From: Acanthochromis polyacanthus
Lineage: Eukaryota > Chordata > Actinopteri > Pomacentridae
Assembly: GCF_021347895.1 (NCBI RefSeq)
Contig: NC_067117.1
Location: forward strand, 33,300,067 to 33,364,066
Direction: 5' to 3'
DNA: 64,000 nucleotides
Shown here one piece after another: positions 37,501 through 47,974 of this stretch. Each line of letters starts with the position of its first letter. Within the stretch, counting starts at the first letter, position 1. The notes under the pieces were generated by a model. It worked only from the letters and a program-made list of their open reading frames with translations. It was not told the DNA's origin and searched no databases. A program made the position numbers and the translations under genes.

Positions 37501-40500
37501 TTGTTCTGAGATCATTGAAAAATTTTGGAAGAAACTCTTATGGAGGAAAAAGTTTAATAAAAGTCTGAATCGAGTTGCTGCTAGAATGACTGCAGCTGAC
37601 CAACGACTGGAGCCGAAAAACACCGACCCAACAACGCAACAACCACATGGCTTACACCAGCTAAAAACAGGTGCTATAATGAAGTGAATGTAACCCCACC
37701 CCCACCCCCACCTAACAACCGACTCATCGTCCTCGATAGTGGAAATCAATCTTGTCCGCTCTAATAATAACAGAAAACAAAAACCGCACACATTAGATCC
37801 TGAGGTTTATTCAGGGCCCTGAGAGTTCTGTGTTTTCTCAAGTTTCTCAAGCTGAAAGTATTTCAAAGAAGATGGCTGACGTGTAGGTATGTGGACCGTC
37901 CAGAGGACCAGGAGGTTGTGTGAAGTGTTTCCATCTGAAAATTTCAGCCGCTCCACTGTTGGTGGTGGGCAGCACAAATCTCAGAGACAGAAAAACCCAA
38001 AAACTCCATAGAAACAGAAGAAGTCAGTGAGGAAATATGGAGAACTCAACATTTTAGGTGGCGCCTTTGAATAAATCAAATCATTTCTCATGCAGAAACC
38101 CAGCATCCTCCTGTTTTATACGTATATTTGACCTTATTTTTGTAAAAACTTCCCCGTTTTCTGAGGGGCTCATGTTCTACTTCACTGTAAATGGAAATTC
38201 AACACTTTTCCATGTTTATTTTTGTCTTTGATAAATTCCACAGACTAGCAGAGTTGTGAAATGCTACTAAGAGTGTTTTCATTCATGAATTGTGTTGAAT
38301 TTCTGCTCTTGTTCCATACACACTACCGACAGTAGTGGAAAACTACCGAACACCTTCTGTTAAGTACAGTACTTAACCATAATTAAGTATCAATTTGAGG
38401 CTTTTAAATACAGTTCTGCTACATTCTCCTTCCACTCGACTTCCTTTCAGAGGAAAACATTGTTCTTTCAATTCCCCTCCTTTATCTGACAGCTATATTT
38501 ACTAGTAACCCTCCAAACAGCAGATTCTGGATGTTCTTTTGCGCCTGTCACATTTCAGACAAAGTCGAATTTCTCTAATTATTTATTTAACAGAAAATGA
38601 AAAATTTTGTAGTTCAGTTGTCCCCAACCACTGGGCCCCATAGAAGGAATAGAAATGTTTTGTTTTGTTATTTTGTTTCCGGTAGAGTCTCTTCGTGGTG
38701 TTTTATTTTGAAAAATGATTAGATCGTCCCGGCCAAAATTCACAGAAAAACATCTCCAGAGAGCGCAGATACATATTCAGCAATAAAAACAAATTAAATT
38801 TACTTAGGACACATTTTTTTAAATTTTAAAAAACACACAGTTATTTGTTATGTGTGGAATGACTGGTCTGTAGAAAAGTGTCTTGCTTGAAACCAGTCTG
38901 TGGTGCAAAAAAAGGACTGATTTAATCAACTTGTCCAACTTTATTCCAGCTGTTCTCAACACTAGAAGAAACGGTGACTACTGTAGATATTACACATGTA
39001 ATACAGTTATTATACAACAGTTGAGTAAAAAAACTGTCAAATTACAAACAGGTGGAGTAAAAGAATGATTTAAAACAGTATATTTGTGTGATAAGGTTCC
39101 ATAATGACTCACCTGCTCAGTGGCAGTTGGACAGTAATAGACGAGGACGAGGGTGGTGAAGACGTTGGTGGCCAGGCCGATGATGGTGATGAGGTTGGGG
39201 GCGATCCAGGCCGGGACTCTGCCCACCAGCCACTCCCAGTAACGCTGCATCAGAGGCTCCAGCAGGGAACGTCCAGCGCTGCTGTACCTGCAGGACGACG
39301 GAGAGATGAGGTCCTGTGGAGGTTCACCTTCTAATCATGATGACGACCCACCATCACAACAGCACCGCTTCCTGCAGCTTTCTCTTAGATGTTCGATCTA
39401 TTTTCTTGTCTTTTAATGCACGTTTATGATCTTGAGTCTATTTTTCTAAAGATCTATGTCTACCTTTATATCATTTTCGGAGGCAGTGGAGATGTGTAAC
39501 GATTAGCCAACGTTTGTCTGTCTGTCTGTCTGTCTGCAACATTACTCAAAATCGGACTAACGTATTTAGATGAAATTTTCAGGGAAGGTCAGAAATGACA
39601 CAAAGACCAAGTGATTAGATTTTGGCAGTGATGCAGCTTACAGTCTGGATCCACGCATTTGTTGAAGATTTCTGTATCATTTCGAGATAGCGGGACGTCA
39701 TCACTGTAACCACGACAAGTGAACATTACATCAGCTGCCTGCCAATAATCACACGATTGTGATCCTACTACAAACCCACTACTGTAGACTTCTCTGTGGG
39801 AAATGATACGACTGAGCAGCCTTGCACTCTCTGAATGCTTTTCTTGTTCTTAATGTATTTCTTTGCGATTGTAAAGCACCTTGAATTGCTTTGCATATGA
39901 ATTGTGTTATACAAAATAAACTAACCTTGCCTTTCATTACAGTAAAAACAAATATTTGTTTTTATACTGGAAACAGAGGAGAAAGTGAGATTGTAAAATT
40001 GCAGGAGCTTCAATTTTAATTTTAACTTTCATAACAAATTTCATCTTAACCTGAACTCCACCAGAAGGTTTGAAAGAGATGTTATATTAGGAAAAAAATG
40101 CGATTTAGTCAGACCAGAATTTGTAAAAACAGAAGGAGCTGCCAGATTCTCAACTTTCCAACCGCACTTGAAATACTCATTGGGTTGCCGGAGAAATTAA
40201 AGATCTAACCTTATAACATATTACATCAAAATCCCTTTATTCTACATGTTTCATTTAAAATATGACAGTGTTACTTTTAAACAGACAACTCAATAAGGAA
40301 AGGATGGTTTTACATGTTTGGACTGCATCTGCAGTCTCTTCAGAGCGTCGTCTAACGTGTCCTCAATGCAGATGCAGTCGAAACATGCCAGCAAGGTAAA
40401 ACCATCCTTTTCTTTTTGAGTTGTCAGTTTAAAAGTAACACTGTTTTGTACTAAGAAACAACAAAATTAACATAACCCAATCATTTAAAATATGGTCAAA

Positions 40501-41313
40501 AAATAAACCTTTGCTCTAAATGGATTTGGTAAAAAAAAATAAAAATTTGAGCACCTCGGAACAACCAAGAAGACATTAATGATTCAGCTGCGATCAACAA
40601 AAACTCTCATCTATGCTCTTATCTGAGCTTAAAATTGTGATATTTTACCACGTTCACTTTATTCTACATGTCTCAAATGAAAACCAACCAGAAATAAAAC
40701 ATTTGCTCAAACAAAATTCTGTAAGAAAAAAAAAATCCAGAGCTCTAGGAAACAACCAGGAAGCCGTCAGTGGCTCAGCTGTAACCAACCAAAATTCAGG
40801 ATCTTTTTTCTCTGAACTGCAGTTTTTACAAAACGGATGAAAGACAATAAAGGAAAGGAACTAAAATGGAAGAATCTAAATATTTCAGCTATACAGAGTC
40901 ACTATTTTGACCAGTTTTGGTAACACCTGGCCCGTTTGCACCTAAAAAAAATGCTGGAAATGTTGATTCCAGGTCTTTAAAATTCTTGTAAAATAAACAA
41001 TCAAAGATTAAAACTTCCCTTTTTTATAATTAGTGTCATTCAGACTGTGTTATTCTGTACAGAAGACGTTTTTGAGTTCTCTCTCCTCCTTCATGGCTGT
41101 TCTGTTTCCACAGAGCTGCAGTGAGGAAACGTTTGAGAGGAATAAATAACCTCGTCCCTCTACTGTCTCATTCATACATCCAGGTAAAGTCTGTTCTAAG
41201 TACCTGTGCTCCTCCAGTCTCTTGAGCTGGTGTCGAGACAGAGGGGGTGAGGGCAGCTCGATCAGCCTACGCAGCACTCCGGGGGCCAGCCAGCAGGTTG
41301 CCTCCATACCCAT
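25431..41313 (-). CDS. cept1: Choline/ethanolamine phosphotransferase 1
   Basis: Nine exons (41204-41313, 39113-39287, 36522-36669, 36298-36439, 32192-32276, 31760-31891, 29879-30037, 27556-27681, 25431-25553) total 1200 nt, 399 residues plus stop, all with GT-AG sites and consistent phases. The enzyme transfers phosphocholine or phosphoethanolamine from the CDP donor to diacylglycerol, the last step of the Kennedy pathway, in ER and nuclear membranes. The CDP-alcohol phosphotransferase signature DGx2ARx8Gx3Dx3D is complete at residues 118-140. [17 protein letters not shown] near residue 30 and [11 protein letters not shown] near the end point to CEPT1 rather than CHPT1. Several hydrophobic helices follow (about 48-70, 96-114, 145-160, 199-216, 228-248, 272-288, 330-345). 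Human CEPT1 is 416 residues; the difference is at the N terminus (see 41363). An alternative exon 5 lies at 34562-34646. Confidence 0.95.
25900..26618. mobile_element. Dispersed repeat family A, copy 3 (TTAA ends)
   Basis: Starts TTAACCCTCTGAACCC and ends GGAGTTCAGAGGGTTAA, so the ends are inverted and finish in TTAA (25900-25903, 26615-26618), the piggyBac-type site. Length 719 bp, no open frame of note. It lies in the last cept1 intron. Confidence 0.75.
27556..27681 (-). CDS. cept1: cept1 coding exon 8
   Basis: Acceptor catcctcag, donor CTG/gtgagtat. Residues 318-359: [40 protein letters not shown]. Both ends are in phase 0. An imperfect hairpin lies 90 bp upstream in the intron (27774-27839). 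Confidence 0.95.
27774..27839. repeat. Imperfect 28-bp hairpin in cept1 intron 8
   Basis: Arms 27774-27801 and 27812-27839 pair at 26 of 28 positions around a 10-nt loop. Shape and size resemble a microRNA precursor stem but could equally be a tiny foldback element. No flanking duplication was found. Confidence 0.6.
28149..28951. mobile_element. Non-autonomous hAT element
   Basis: Inverted ends caggggtgccaaac and gtttgactcccctg-like (atttgactcccctg). The flanks are ctctagaa (28141-28148) and atctagaa (28952-28959), 7 of 8 identical. The subterminal tggtccgcgggccaaaactgg is typical of a common vertebrate hAT family. Internal T-rich DNA has no transposase. Confidence 0.8.
29155..29733. repeat. 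Dispersed repeat family A, copy 4 (left end lost)
   Basis: Contains ccagattctgtgaaatct, tgttgttctgtttccatagag, ttcagggctttatattgcaa and ends cagttcagagggtcaaa, the mutated TTAA end. It abuts cept1 exon 7. Confidence 0.65.
29879..30037 (-). CDS. cept1: cept1 coding exon 7
   Basis: Acceptor tgtcttcag, donor GTT/gtaagtcg. Residues 265-317: [40 protein letters not shown], then KITNKLV. Both ends are in phase 0. Confidence 0.95.
30356..31235. repeat. Tandem array, about 330-370-bp unit, three copies
   Basis: The phrase gcaggagctctgggagcaga starts at 30356, 30728 and 31057 (periods 372 and 329). Each is followed by catcactgcac, cacagtcctggaactttttg and acttcctg/ccatccact-type words in the same order. 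The third unit is partial. It lies in cept1 intron 6. Confidence 0.85.
31430..31680 (+). mobile_element. LINE 3' tail fragment
   Basis: Contains cctgagcctggttctgccgg, aggtttcgtttcctcctttc, cttcccaccgtcgctcacag and ends ctacgtaaataaaac, the usual 3' UTR words of a widespread teleost non-LTR element. Orientation is plus, antisense to cept1. Confidence 0.65.
31760..31891 (-). CDS. cept1: cept1 coding exon 6
   Basis: Acceptor gattcccag, donor GCG/gtaagtct. Residues 221-264: [40 protein letters not shown]. Phase 0 at both ends, as needed after 5a or 5b. Confidence 0.95.
32192..32276 (-). CDS. cept1: cept1 exon 5b
   Basis: Acceptor cccactcag, donor CTG/gtaattct. Residues 192-220: [20 protein letters not shown] then GSAFWQSL. 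This version matches the known vertebrate CEPT1 sequence closely and is likely the default exon. Confidence 0.93.
32277..33934. other. cept1 intron between exons 5a and 5b, mostly unannotated
   Basis: Holds a truncated Tc1-like MITE piece at about 33775-33905 (cattaacagcgtctagactg, as at 36950 and 44320). An open frame of 137 codons on the minus strand at 33232-33645 shows no known domain and no splice context; it is treated as chance or an unknown repeat. Confidence 0.4.
33935..34420. mobile_element. TTAA-flanked MITE, family B, copy 2 (inverted)
   Basis: Begins TTAACCCTCCTATTGTCTTC and ends gacccacaggacgacaccgg then ttca where TTAA is expected. It is the reverse of the element at 6773. It sits about 140 bp from alternative exon 5a. 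Confidence 0.65.
34562..34646 (-). CDS. cept1: cept1 alternative exon 5a (putative mutually exclusive)
   Basis: An 85-nt exon between acceptor ctgtgtgtag and donor ATG/gtaaaacc. After exon 4 it completes an isoleucine codon and reads [20 protein letters not shown], then GPGLWNVM. It has the same length, entry phase and exit phase as exon 5b at 32192-32276; 10 of 29 residues are identical, including D, TEVQ, G and W at matching positions. It encodes the start of a membrane segment after the catalytic helix. Using both exons puts a TGA at the second codon of 5b; using neither gives a stop at the fifth codon of exon 6. Expression is not shown by sequence. Confidence 0.8.
35324..36081. mobile_element. 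Dispersed repeat family A, copy 5 (TTAA ends)
   Basis: TTAACCCTCTGAACCCCAAA at the left and tttggggttcagagggTTAA at the right. The body carries the cttcttcatggttgttttg and ttaacttctttgtggttgtt blocks twice (about 35620 and 35945), so part of it is duplicated in tandem. Confidence 0.75.
36298..36439 (-). CDS. cept1: cept1 coding exon 4
   Basis: Acceptor tgtctgcag, donor GGCAT/gtgagtcg. Residues 145-191: [37 protein letters not shown]. It ends two bases into a codon, which decides which downstream exons can follow. Confidence 0.95.
36522..36669 (-). CDS. cept1: cept1 coding exon 3, catalytic motif
   Basis: Acceptor ttgtttcag, donor ACCG/gtcagttg. Residues 96-144 contain [20 protein letters not shown] and [13 protein letters not shown]. 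The acids D118, D136 and D140 belong to the metal and CDP-binding motif; the first D of the wider motif is D115. Confidence 0.97.
36695..37043. mobile_element. Tc1/mariner-type MITE, copy 1
   Basis: Starts accactgttcaaaagtttggg, runs through cattagctaacacaatgtag and tagcattagaacacaggagt, and ends aataaggacctttcgaagt. Nearly collinear with 44064-44428. Confidence 0.75.
37044..39112. other. cept1 intron 2, no coding feature
   Basis: Contains a C-rich run (ccccacccccacccccacc, 37694-37712), a relative of the 23690-23830 repeat at 37270-37380, and a diverged dispersed repeat at 38330-38470. No exon-like segment was recognised. Confidence 0.45.
39113..39287 (-). CDS. cept1: cept1 coding exon 2
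   Basis: Acceptor gtcctgcag, donor CAG/gtgagtca. Residues 37-95: [20 protein letters not shown], then the first membrane helix with [13 protein letters not shown] and YYCPTATEQ. The tyrosine codon follows the split arginine codon of the previous exon. Confidence 0.95.
39490..39935. repeat. Dispersed repeat with (tctg)n and a LINE-type tail
   Basis: tgtctgtctgtctgtctgca, then aacattactcaaaatcggac and gatgaaattttcagggaagg form a repeat common in teleosts. At 39833-39935 the words gtaaagcaccttgaattgc and tatacaaaataaact are a typical L2-like 3' end. Confidence 0.5.
40046..41118. repeat. Dispersed repeat family A, copy 6, interrupted
   Basis: Starts ttaacctgaactccaccag, carries the internal family words twice (tttattctacatgtttc at 40237 and tttattctacatgtctc at 40659) and ends near ctgttctgtttccacagag. 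An insertion at 40265-40480 splits it. Confidence 0.6.
40265..40480. mobile_element. Hairpin-rich insertion flanked by 14-bp repeats
   Basis: The direct repeat tcatttaaaatatg at 40251-40264 and 40481-40494 brackets 216 bp. About 180 bp of this folds back: an outer arm (agtgttacttttaaacagac to ggatggttttac) and an inner arm (acatgtttggactgcatctg) both have mirror copies. The last 35 bp are A-rich. Confidence 0.7.
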
Positions 41314-41484
41314 GCCCTGCCCAGGGTCCTTGTCCCGGCCAAGACCTCGGCGGGAACGCAGACCCCCCCTTGCTGCTGCCCCGTGGCGCTCATGGAGCCC
41401 TGCTGCCTGGTCCGGTCCCCGACAGCTCTGCCTCTGCCACTGTCCTGATGAGGGCCACAGATCCACAGAGGGGCTGGAGGGTTC
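41204..41484 (-). CDS. cept1: cept1 exon 2, first coding exon (coding 41204-41313)
   Basis: Acceptor ctctccag before 41484, donor CACAG/gtactta at 41203. The in-frame ATG at 41313 has a purine at -3 and G at +4 and gives [17 protein letters not shown]. An upstream out-of-frame ATG at 41393 opens a 43-codon frame ending at 41262 that overlaps the main start. The run of seven G (coding strand, 41363-41369) separates the two frames: one more G would join that ATG to the main frame and extend the protein to about 426 residues. Confidence 0.85.
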
Positions 41485-44400
41485 CTGGAGAGAGACAACA
41501 CAATGACACAACAGGAAAACATCACGACAGTAAAACATCACAACGACGAAACAAAAAAAAAAAACTCACAACAATATAACATGGCGGCTCGGCCACAAAC
41601 TTTTTCTTTTATTTCGAAAACACTTCAACAAATAGTATTTCTGAAAACATTTGAGGAGAGAAATAAGCTGTGCAGCTGCTAAATCTGTCCTTGTTGTATT
41701 TCACCGATGACTAGTTAAGATGTTTGACGAAGGTTTCACGATGCGGCGAACCTCCGCACGCTGCATACTTAAACTCATTCATCAGTCAGAAACCGTTAAA
41801 TGAAGAACAATCTCCAGATTTTCTACTTTCCGAGTGTCCTTAACTACCTGTCAAAATGCTTTATTCTACATGTTTGTTATGATTTATGGCATTGTAGCGG
41901 TGTCAAATGCTGCACAAGCAAAAAACACTCAGAAGTTGCTTCAGAGGGTGAAGATCATGACGTGAGCATCATACTACCAGCTGAGCATTTTACTGCTGAC
42001 ATACTGGATTTAAATTTTTCTAGTTGAGTACATTTGCTAAACATTTCCCTCTTCTATATGACTCCAATCAAGCCTTAGTATCAGCTGTAATCCAGATGTT
42101 GACTCATACAATGGTAACAAACTCATGAACCAAAGAAATTCAGAAGAAACATCCTACTGAGACTCGCTTCAATTAATTTCTCCCTGAAGTTTCAAAAACT
42201 GTTGTTAAACATTTATTTCTGTGATATTTTACAGGTGAGCCACAGTGAAATGCTGCATTTGGCTAAAAATGTTAATATTTTGTTGATACTGATGTTAAAG
42301 AGTCGGTTTAAATCCTGTCCAGAACTTCCTGCAACAACAGATGAGCTGTAATCAAACTTTGATAAAAGGTACAGGACTATTTTTCTGTGAACACTGATGA
42401 GTTAATAATGCTGGTACTTTGTAGGTGTGTACACTTCCAGGTGCAGAAACACAATTAAATTAAACATTGGATCATAAAACTGACAGGTGAAGAGCCACGT
42501 ACACAGAACAAGTGTTTGGTACGAGGAGATTCTCTGTCATGCACGCCTTTATAAGTCATCATCAAAAGAGTTTTAACCAAAGTAGTCGCTGCTGGAGCTT
42601 TGTTCAAACAAGCTTTGGAGCCTAAAACCAGCAGGAAATCCTCATTTCTCCAGAAATCCAGATCTGTGTTCACACACTGCTCCCGACACACCTCAGTATG
42701 AAGCACTGATGCAGTTACTGAGAAAACCGACCTGCATGCAGACGGGTGAGTCACAGACACTCTTGGAAAGACAACCAGAAACTAAGTCTATGTCCCAACG
42801 ACAGAGACATCTTCAGCAGCAACAACAGAAATGTTTGATACTTTCTCTTAAATGCACCAGAGGCAAACAACCACACAAAAACACAAAGCTTGCTTAAATA
42901 AATTTGTCCTGGTCGCCTTGTGGCCTCAGGTTTTACCTTCATTCTGTATTTTATGTTCATCCAGATGAGGTCATTTCTTAATCCCTAATATTATTTATGT
43001 TTTTTTAATTGTTGTATAAACATCAAAACTATAAAGTGTTTGTTTTGATTAAAAGGCTAAAATGGTCAAATTCAGGTGATTACATTCAGCACGCTGGTGT
43101 TTATTAGAAACAAGTAATTACAAATCACTTTCTCTGAGTATTTTTTGTTAAAACCGTTTTGCACTAAACTCTGGTCCACATCATATATATTGTTTTAAAA
43201 CATTTATAGTTGTACATAGTAGTCAAGCACTTATTTTCCCTCTGTGACCTGTTGATCTGCTTTAAATGCACCTGTGTTCTTTGTCTGTGAGCAAATAAAA
43301 TATCACAGTTAAATTCCGTGTGTGTTTTCACAGACTGGTTCAATAAAGCTGATTCTGACGAGGGATCAACCGATACGAGATGCTTCAGGGCCAATATCGA
43401 TGCCGATTATTGGTAACTAAGAAAGACAGATAACTGATACTTGGAGTCGATTTATTTTACCAGAGAGCCTGTGATTCATAATTCCTTTTTTTCATCAATG
43501 AGGATTATTTTAAATGAATACGTATGCTAGTAACAGGTTGGATCTCATCACAGCATTACAGGATGTCTGGATGAGATTGATCAGTTTGTCTTCTGTACTT
43601 CTCTCTGCTGTTTTGTTCATCTTTCACTGCTCAGATCTTAAAGAATTATCATTTACTGTTTTCCAGACACCGTTTTAGTTTAAGCTGCAGCTGCCTCCTA
43701 CCTTAGCTTTCAGCGTAGCCGTGTCAAAGAAGCTAATTTCCTGGTTTGTGGCGACGGCATGTGCTTTATTGTTCGGTTTCTGCAGGTTGTTTCTCTGCTG
43801 GAGGGATATTTCTGAGATCACAGAGCAACGACAGAGAGAAGAAGAAGAAGCAGCAGCATCTGAGCCACTGTATTTTAACAATAATCGGGTTAGACAAATA
43901 CTTATAACTGGAAAAATACAAAATATTGGCCCTGATAATCAGTTTACCCACTAATTCTGATAATCAGCAGTAATCAGTACTAGCTGAAATGATTTTATCT
44001 GGATACATTTTTAGCTTTATTCCCAGCCTTAATCAGAAACCTAAAACAGAATCAATTACATGCACACTACCATTTCAAAGGTTTTGGAGCCACCCAGACA
44101 ATTTCATGTCTGTCTATGAAAACTCACATTTTCATTCATGTGCTAACATAATTACACAAGGGTTTTCTAATCATCAATTAGCCTTTCAACACCATTAGCT
44201 AACACAATGTAGCATTAGAACACAGGAGTGATGGTTGTTGGAAATGTTCCTCTGTACCCTTATGGAGATATTCCATTAAAAATGAGCCGTTTCCAGCTAG
44301 AATAGTCATTTACCACATTAACAGCATCTAGACTGGATTTCTGATTCATTTAATGTTGTCTTCATTGAAAAAATTTTTTTTCAAAAATAAGGACATTTCT

Positions 44401-45153
44401 AAGCGACCCCACACTTTTGAAAGGTAGCATAAATGAAGAATCTTATACATTATGTTCACCATTGACAGATTCAGCTACATGTTGTTGATAATATGAAATA
44501 CAACAGAAGCTGAGTGAAGCTAAAAGTTTGTTAATCAACAAAGATACAATTTAATTTTTGCATTAAAGCCAGCAAAGCAGTGAACTGTCACATGTCAGTG
44601 TGCTGTAACTGATCACATCTGGAGCAAACTGCAATAAACTGTCAAACTGAATCACCTGGAATCAGCACAAATCACTAACACCGCTGACAGGCCTCTATTA
44701 GTGGCTGTTCACGGTTTCCGAATCAAACATTCAGCTGCACAGCTCCGTTTGAGTCTGTAAACTACTTCTTGTTAACTGTCAGCAACACATGAGCTGCTGA
44801 ACGAGCCTCCAAACGACAGCAAACATCCTGGGCGCTGTGCTAATGCTAACTAGCGACACTGTTAGCAGTCTTCCCATCAGTTTGGTTGAAGATTAGCATG
44901 AATTAGCTCTGGTTAGCGCAGCGAGCAGCTACGGAAGACTTGTGTCAGTTTGCTAATTTTTAATATATCGATTGCAGTTAGCTCAATACATCTTCATCGT
45001 ACGTGTGTTGCCTGAAAATACCGCTGCACATTTGAGATATTGATTGAGCCCGGACGTGTGCTGTGACACCCCCCCGTGATGACTGCGGCTAGCCGAAGCT
45101 AGCTAACAGGCTAACCCACAGACAGCTAGGGAGCTGCCGAACCAGCGACTGAC
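41485..45153. other. cept1: cept1 intron 1
   Basis: Separates the untranslated first exon from the first coding exon. It holds a TIR-type repeat at 43361-43945 (gatcaaccgatacgagatgc, agggccaatatcgatgccga with an inverted tattggccctgataatc end) and a Tc1-type MITE at 44064-44428. No further coding exon was recognised. Confidence 0.5.
44064..44428. mobile_element. Tc1/mariner-type MITE, copy 2 (both ends)
   Basis: Begins cactaccatttcaaaggttt and ends cacacttttgaaaggtag, inverted ends next to ta. The interior is collinear with 36695-37043. Confidence 0.8.
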
Positions 45154-45360
45154 CTGGCCGATTAAAGGACGAGAGGCGCGGACAGTCCAGGGGGCGGTGA
45201 GGGCGCTCCGAGCCGACAGACGGCACCTCTCTGCGGTGGGCAGTTTCTGGGTTTTTCCTCTTGAACTTGGAAACCCGAGCAGCGTCTGCAGCTGTAGGTG
45301 GATCTCCACGACCGGTGTCACTGTGGTTGACACGGCAGGCTAGTTATCGTTAGCCTTCCA
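45154..45360 (-). promoter_or_regulatory. cept1: cept1 5' UTR exon and CpG promoter
   Basis: The GC- and CpG-rich stretch 45050-45370 ends on the minus strand in GGCCAG/gtcagtcg (donor at 45153). The frame that would join the first coding exon is open here but lacks an ATG, so the exon is read as untranslated. No TATA box is evident, fitting a housekeeping-type promoter. The upstream boundary is approximate. Confidence 0.65.
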
Positions 45361-45498
45361 AATCTCGCGATGCCGGGTGTTTTTGAACGGGAAATTGTTG
45401 CCCAGAGGTCAGTCTGGCAGGCAGAAAACTCAGGTAAACACCCTCCTGTTAAAGGCACATTTCTGCTCTCTACTGGACAAAGGACGTAATATTCAGTC

Positions 45499-45499
<1 letters not shown>

Positions 45500-45537
<38 letters not shown>

Positions 45538-45602
45538 TGTGATATAATAATAATAGGAAGAAGATAAGATAAGATAAGATAAGATAAGATAAGATAAGAT
45601 TG
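45500..45602. repeat. Microsatellites (taa)n and (aagat)n
   Basis: taataataat repeats to about 45536, then agataagataagataagata at 45561-45600, about 130-200 bp upstream of the cept1 first exon. Confidence 0.9.
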
Positions 45603-47969
45603 GGCTATTTCCTTGTATTATTTCCTGTCATAACTTCCTTTGTCAGATGTTTCTCAAAAATCAAATTACTAGTAGAAAGCCCAACGATATAAATAAGAAT
45701 AAATTACTAAAATATAAAAAAATAATTAGCTTTATCTGTAATTATTTTTATTGAACTACTTAAATAAGTTTGTCAAAGGCGTACTTTTTGCAAGGTTATA
45801 TTAAAGCCAGTTGCCAAAATGAATGTAAAACACTTTTGGTGTAGTATGTTGGTTTGTTCTAAAGTAATCTTCATGTTATCCAAGATGTATCTAGCTTCAT
45901 TGTAGCTTTCATAAGAAATCTCTGTTGTGTCTCTGCTAGCTGACACAAATTCTAATTTGTTACCCAAATAACATGCCCCAATCTTCCACCTCCTTTATTA
46001 TACAGGAACATCTAATAAAGAACTTCTGTCTTCTGAGGTCTCAGTAATTTCTTCAAACAGTTGTTTCTTTAATGTCGCATTAAGAACATCCTGACTTTTC
46101 AGCATGAAATGCTTTACAGAAGAACGTTCCATCGTGTGTTCCTCAACAAAAAGACAAAATGTTCCACCTTTAGTACATCACATTACAGGAACATTACTAA
46201 ACGTTCTGTCATCTGAGGCCTCGATGGCATCTGGAAAGCGCTGAATCTTGGTTTGAGAACAGCCTTCCTTTGTTATCATGGAACATCTTGAGAACATTTT
46301 ATCGTTCTATACGTTCCATTTCCTCAACAACATCCCTAAAACATCCTTCAGAACATTTGTTCCATCTTTGTTATTATGTCACAGTACTGGAAAGTTTCTT
46401 AAAAATCATGTGAGGCCTTGAAAACAGTTTTTTAATGTTGATTTAAGAACGTTTCTCCTTCTTTAAATGACATTAAGACATTCTGCAGGAACTAAATGAA
46501 ATGTTGTTAAAACACTCTTTGAACATTTAACACTGAACTCTTTTCTTCATTAAAATTATTAGAACTTGTATGTAATGTTAGTCAGTGTTATGGGAACGTT
46601 CCCTGATCTGGGAGAACACACCTGCTGTATAATGATTGTTCAGGAGGCTTCTAACTCTTTAGCCGGAGCTATGCTGAACATTTCGGGTAACATGGAGTAA
46701 AGCATACAGACATGTACTCGCGAGAGTGTATGAGATCTCCCTGTTTTACTCTCCAATGTGTTACCGTAAAACCCCTAGTAATGCGCAGGTACATTACACA
46801 TCCACTTTGTATGACACCTGCTGTATAGAGAGAGTCTTTTTCCTGAAAGGGGCGGGGCCTAACAGCTACAGACACCGAAACAGAATGTTTCAAGAAAAAA
46901 AAGAGGAGTTATAAAGTCATGGAGAAATCAGCCATATTTGTCTATTATGGAGCTAAACGACTGAAAATAAACATTGTGCGACATGAGAGACTTGAAAGTG
47001 CTGAAAAGGGGAGCAGTATGGATCTTTAACTTTTAGCAGCTAAAACTGATGAAGGTTTCTCTGTGGAGCAAAAATAATCCACAGTTTAACAGCTAACCCT
47101 GCTGGGCTGCAGGAGGTTTTGAACTTCATCTAATGAAGCCTTTAACTCTGTACAATAATCAGTGAATTAGTTAACACAACACATCAGTCTTTGGTTTTTC
47201 TAACTGCATGTGAGAAGTTTGATGTGGTTCTTCTGTCCTGATGTCTTTTCAGCAGGAACCAAAGCTGGTTTTAAATCCTCTAATCGTGTCGAGTCGACGG
47301 CATTGCCTCCTTCACGCTGTTCTCTTTCATTCATTAACTCCTCTGAGGTTTCAGCTCCTCTCCTTCACAATAAAAGCCCCATTACAAGGTCGAGAAGCAG
47401 CTTAAACCCTTTTGATCCCTCCTGAATCTGATCTATCAAAGACTGATGCCCAAGCTGACGCACAAACCAGCAGCGCAAGCTCACATCTACATATTTAAAA
47501 GAAACAGATTAAAATTGCAGACATTTAAATCTGTTTTACTCTCACACATCCTTTAAAACCTGAGAATTAATCAGGCTGACTCAGAAATGTTGTTTAAATT
47601 CCACACTAAAGCTCATCCTACTTCTGTTCTGCTGTAAGAGCAGAAATAATAACAATAATAATAATAATAATGACCGTGCACATTTCTCAGCTGCATAGAT
47701 TTACACAAAATCCATCCTGATGATGTCAAATATTCAACACTTAATAAGACCTGGAGGCTTCGTTCTGGCACCTCATTTCACTTTTTCTGCCTTCATTCAG
47801 TCTCGTCGCTTTAACAGATTTACAATATTCTCATTCAAACAACACGTAAACATTTACTCTGTGTGAAGGATGAAGATGATCTGAAGCTCTAAAAGGCTGA
47901 ATTAAACCCAAACATGCTGCCATCACCACATCTGGAGTGTTGTTGCTCACAGTATATTGTTGAAAAAAG
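45603..47969. other. Intergenic DNA between cept1 and pth4, no gene seen
   Basis: 46020-46600 is rich in gaacattct/aacgttcc words that recur at 49430-49560, 55248-55290 and 57830-57920, a decayed dispersed repeat. A (taa)n run lies at 47646-47672. No coding evidence. Confidence 0.45.
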
Positions 47970-47974
47970 TACTG

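Noticed and set aside
45103..45333. Coding N-terminal extension of cept1 in its first exon
   Set aside because: The frame joins in phase, but it has no ATG, only GTG, so the exon is treated as 5' UTR.
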